Shown: one piece after another, positions 32,965 through 35,569 of the stretch | Numbering within the stretch: the first letter of the stretch is position 1 | Layout: each line of letters starts with the position of its first letter | Assembly (NCBI GenBank): GCA_003153275.1 | Contig: PLXX01000114.1 | Location: forward strand, 32,798-68,366 | DNA: 35,569 bases | From: Nitrospiraceae bacterium | Lineage (GTDB): Bacteria; Nitrospirota; Thermodesulfovibrionia; Thermodesulfovibrionales; UBA6898 | Reading direction: 5' to 3' | Notes under the pieces: generated by a model | Told to the model about the DNA's origin: nothing | The model's input: the letters and a program-made list of their open reading frames with translations, nothing else | The model's database searches: none | Position numbers and translations under genes: made by a program

Positions 32965-33843
32965 TCACAATGTTGTTTTTATGCCCGCCTCGTCTATGAT
33001 GAGCGGTATATAGTGATGCCAAGGTACTGTCATCATAATGTGCACCCCTCGGCATAAATCTGATAGTTCTTTAACGAGTCTGACAGTTATCTCAATGCTC
33101 CTCCTTTCTGCTTCACCTTTCTCTATTTCTTGAATGACCCTCTGGGGGACATGGATTCCCGGTATATTCTTGTTCATGAAACGAGCCGAAGCCGCTGATC
33201 GCAAAATAAACACACCGGCGATAATAGGGACACCTATTACAGAAACTTTTTCCACGAATTCACCGAAGGCTTCCACATCGAAGACGGGTTGAGTCTGGAA
33301 AAATTCAGCACCTGCTTCGGCCTTTAAACGGGCCCTTTCAATTTCTGCCACTTGATTTTCGGCTCCGGGATCGAGCACAGCTCCGAGACAAAACTCAGGT
33401 ACACCGTCTAGACGGTTACCCCCAAGGTCGAAACCTCGTTCAAGACCCTTTCCTGCTTTCAGGAGGTCTACCGTGTCAAGATCAAAAAATGCTTTCGTAT
33501 TGGGATTGTCGGAGTCTGTCGACTTGTCGCCCCTTAAACATAGGATATTTCTTATTCCCAAGACATAGGCACTTAACATTTCTGACTGAAGGCCTATTCT
33601 GTTTCTGTCACGGCATGTCATCTGCAATATCGGTTCTAAGCCCATCTCTTTAATTTTGACGCACATAGCCAGGGAACCCATCCGCATATTAGCCCCAGGC
33701 ATGTCAGCAGCATTTACTGCAGTGACCCTTCCCTTGAGGAGTTCAATGTCTTTTAGACTCTTATCGTAAGCTATCCCTTTGGGCGGAATCACATCAGCTG
33801 TAACAACGAATCTTTGTGACTTAAGTTCTTCCTTTAGGCTCAT
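32965..33843 (-). CDS. metF: Methylenetetrahydrofolate reductase (MetF family)
   Basis: MetF reduces 5,10-methylene-tetrahydrofolate to 5-methyl-tetrahydrofolate with FAD. The 292 residues match the length of the bacterial enzyme. The TIM-barrel pattern is clear: FVVTADVIPPKG in place of the usual F(E)xxPP start, EPILQMTCRDRNRIGLQSE for the folate/FAD strand, NILCLRGD, and AEFFQTQPVFD for the conserved substrate loop. The sequence is closer to the branch found with corrinoid methyltransferases than to E. coli MetF (inference). It overlaps the PanB-like gene by 23 nt, so translation is coupled. No MetV-type partner or E. coli-like start is visible. Confidence 0.86.
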   Translation of the reverse strand: MSLKEELKSQRFVVTADVIPPKGIAYDKSLKDIELLKGRVTAVNAADMPGANMRMGSLAMCVKIKEMGLEPILQMTCRDRNRIGLQSEMLSAYVLGIRNILCLRGDKSTDSDNPNTKAFFDLDTVDLLKAGKGLERGFDLGGNRLDGVPEFCLGAVLDPGAENQVAEIERARLKAEAGAEFFQTQPVFDVEAFGEFVEKVSVIGVPIIAGVFILRSAASARFMNKNIPGIHVPQRVIQEIEKGEAERRSIEITVRLVKELSDLCRGVHIMMTVPWHHYIPLIIDEAGIKTTL

Positions 33844-34701
33844 TACTTTTCCTTTTTCGTCTACGTATGTTCATAAGATCAATAAACTGTTCCTCGGATA
33901 TTATAAAACTGTGCTCTGGCTTCGGAAACTTGAGGGTCACAACCTCTTCCTTGAATTCCTTTACCGCCTTGGCAATTACTTCCGAAAGGTTCACATACTT
34001 CTTCACGAATTTAGGGACGAAATGTTCAAAAAGTCCAACGATGTCCTGAGTGACGAGAGCCTGACCATCACAGTTGATACCAGCCCCGATTCCTATTACA
34101 GGGATGCTCAGGGTTTCCGTAATAGTCTTAGCGACCCTGTCGGGCACTCACTCCAAAGAAACTGCAAATGCCCCTGCTTTTTCACATTCAATCGCCAGTT
34201 CGATAAGGTCTGCAGCTTCGTTGGCAGTTTTCCCTAAGATTCCAAATCTTCCGTACTTGGATACGAACTGGCGCGTGAGACCTATATGGACCATGGTCGG
34301 GATGCCTGCTTCCACTATTGCTCTGGCTGTTTTCACTACTTCCCAGCCTCCTTCTACTTCTACACCATCCGCACCTGCTTCCTTAACAAATCTACCGGCA
34401 TTTCTTCTGGCATCACACTCCGTATGGTATTCCATGAAAGGCATACAGGCCAGAAGGAAAGCTCTTTCCACCCCTTTTACACAGCCTTGGTATGATGTAG
34501 CATCTCTTCCATGGTCACGGGCAGGGTGTTTTTATAGCCTAATCCGGTCATGCCCAAGGCGTCACTGACAAAGATGATATCAATTCCTGCCTGATCAATA
34601 ATTCTTGCAAAGGGATAAGCATAAGCAGTCAGCATAGTTATTCGCTCCCCTTTCTTCTTTTTAGCCTGAAGCGAAGAAACGCTTACCTTTTCTTTATCCA
34701 T
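33821..34701 (-). pseudogene. panB: PanB-like ketopantoate hydroxymethyltransferase with frameshift and in-frame TGA
   Basis: PanB transfers a hydroxymethyl group from methylene-tetrahydrofolate to ketoisovalerate. Three ORF pieces (34477-34701, 34148-34471, 33821-34147) align end to end with one PanB. Piece 1 ends at GCT GTG TAA, where one base is missing before AAA GGG GTG. Pieces 2 and 3 share a frame and are separated only by a TGA (34148-34150), exactly where PanB has Cys in the LECVP motif after the catalytic Glu. GAGGAGG precedes the ATG. Two usual residues differ: the metal-binding Asp of ADLPFM is Cys (ACMPFM), and AYDY is AYAY. It is either a decaying or misassembled paralogue, or a selenoprotein plus a sequencing error. 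Confidence 0.82.
34109..34139 (-). other. Weak hairpin just downstream of the in-frame TGA
   Basis: Eight nt after the TGA, CAGGGT and ACCCTG form a 6-bp stem with a 19-nt loop. A bacterial SECIS should have a smaller loop somewhat farther from the UGA, so the fit is imperfect. It is listed because SelB-dependent reading would need a hairpin here. Confidence 0.25.
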
Positions 34702-34779
34702 ATCTCCTCCTCTTTCAAAATATTAACCTACCAGCCATGCGTGTTTAACCTAACACAAAGGTGGACCCCAAAATTAAAT

Positions 34780-35569
34780 TTATATCGATTTATTCCAAAG
34801 TTTAATTGATATGACAGGTGAAAAAAGGCAAGTAATGATAGCTATAATTACAAAGGTTGAATACCTGGAGTTTGAAATAATTCCGTTGTTTAATGCAATC
34901 ACTGCTAGTGCAATAATTAAGCTAAGTCTTGATGACAATAGAAATCCGGCCGATAGAGATTTTTTAATTCCCAAAATCCTTTTTAAAATCACTAAGCAGG
35001 GGATCACCTTCACGGCATAAGCGATTATTAGAAATACAGGAAGAATTAAGAGCGTATCGGTGGAAAAAAGTGATTTTACTTCAAATTGAACGCCAATCAT
35101 TATGAAGAATACAGGAATTAAAAAACCAAAGCCGATAGCATCAAGCTTTTCATTTAATACTTCAGTGACTCCGCATGCTTCATTATCTCCGGTTTTTCTA
35201 GTATCATCTGAGCCATTCTTTAGTACAAGTGAAAATAAAGCGCCCGCCATAAAAGCACCAACGATAACCTCAATTCCTAAAATACCTGCAAGAATTGCAA
35301 AAAGAAAAAGGACTGTCATAACCATTCTAACTTCGAGTTGGGTAATTTTGAGGATGTGCTTATTAAAATTAATCGTTTTTATACGCTGTAAGATAAAATA
35401 TAACGCAATAAAAAAGATAAAAAGAATGCCTGAATATAGAATTGAAAAATCTATCTCGCCTTTAACAAAAAACATAACCATCGGAAGTAGAAATAAGGTT
35501 GAAAAATCAGCAAACAGACCACTTATGAGCATCGTCTGACCAAAGGGATTATCAATGATTCCTCTTTCT
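34780..35569 (-). CDS. CPA2-type cation/proton antiporter, partial (N-terminus outside the window)
   Basis: The minus-strand frame stops at 34780 and is open to the window edge. The track start at 35532 is an internal ATG, since family-like residues (GIIDNPFGQT) precede it. At least ten hydrophobic segments are seen. IEVIVGAFMAGALFSLVL, then GFGFLIPVFFIMIGVQF and a late LSSRLSLIIALAVIALNNGII, match the conserved core of Na+/H+ and K+/H+ exchangers of the KefB/NapA type. No C-terminal TrkA domain follows. The ion cannot be told. Sequence is AT-rich like the nearby accessory region. The 78-nt gap to the PanB-like gene contains no gene. Confidence 0.85.
   Translation of the reverse strand, partial: ERGIIDNPFGQTMLISGLFADFSTLFLLPMVMFFVKGEIDFSILYSGILFIFFIALYFILQRIKTINFNKHILKITQLEVRMVMTVLFLFAILAGILGIEVIVGAFMAGALFSLVLKNGSDDTRKTGDNEACGVTEVLNEKLDAIGFGFLIPVFFIMIGVQFEVKSLFSTDTLLILPVFLIIAYAVKVIPCLVILKRILGIKKSLSAGFLLSSRLSLIIALAVIALNNGIISNSRYSTFVIIAIITCLFSPVISIKLWNKSI

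Noticed and set aside
34471-34482. Programmed -1 frameshift in the PanB-like gene (AAAAGGG)
   Set aside because: The in-frame TAA lies before the A/G run, so a ribosome would stop before reaching it.
34702-34779. Insertion-sequence end around GGTGGACCCC
   Set aside because: A vague likeness only; no partner repeat or transposase.

Overview
The window reads as chromosome from an anaerobic Gram-negative bacterium. A complete set of genes for making CMP-Kdo implies an LPS outer membrane. A membrane-anchored cytochrome with eleven heme sites, a selenocysteine machinery (selA, selB) and a corrinoid/folate one-carbon cluster point to an anaerobic, respiratory or acetogen-like life style. The HspR-controlled dnaJ-clpB operon and the Aquifex-like metal-type KdsA would fit Nitrospirota or a Desulfobacterota relative. 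That placement is inference, because there is no rRNA in the window.

Layout. (1) 1-2626, plus strand: rho, a small membrane protein and the multiheme cytochrome. The cytochrome faces clpB across a roughly 200-nt imperfect palindrome. (2) 2861-6962, minus strand: the heat-shock operon dnaJ-hspR-clpB. It has a near-consensus sigma70 promoter overlapped by a HAIR-like inverted repeat. (3) 7265-9640, minus strand: a site-2-type membrane protease and a divergent ATP-type PEP carboxykinase. (4) 9899-19902, plus strand: eleven tightly packed genes, almost all overlapping: kdsB, pyrG, kdsA, a periplasmic coiled-coil protein, kdsD, kdsC, pgsA, plsY, a TPR/zinc-ribbon membrane protein, a DUF4388-GspG-like fusion and queC. 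PyrG makes the CTP that KdsB and CDP-diacylglycerol synthesis consume, so the operon joins Kdo supply with phospholipid synthesis. (5) 19947-23752: a small unknown protein, selA and selB. (6) 23753-28968: an AT-rich spacer with DnaA-box-like inverted repeats, then dnaA-dnaN-gyrB, a typical replication-origin neighbourhood.

(7) 28969-31607 is an accessory scar: five short tandem repeats like transposon-end binding sites, a terminator, a broken MqsA-type antitoxin gene, an ATPase fragment lacking its Walker A end, and the 3' part of a Tn3-family transposase ending in a recognisable 38-bp terminal repeat that cuts off another gene. (8) 31488-34701, minus strand, is a one-carbon operon: a PanB-like gene, a MetF-like reductase, an MtaA/UroD-family methyltransferase and the truncated gene. 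The PanB-like gene carries a 1-nt frameshift, and an in-frame TGA exactly where PanB normally has Cys next to its catalytic Glu. Because selA and selB lie 12 kb away, that TGA deserves a selenocysteine check, although decay is the simpler reading. (9) The window ends inside a CPA2-type cation/proton antiporter.

No tRNA, rRNA or CRISPR array was recognised.
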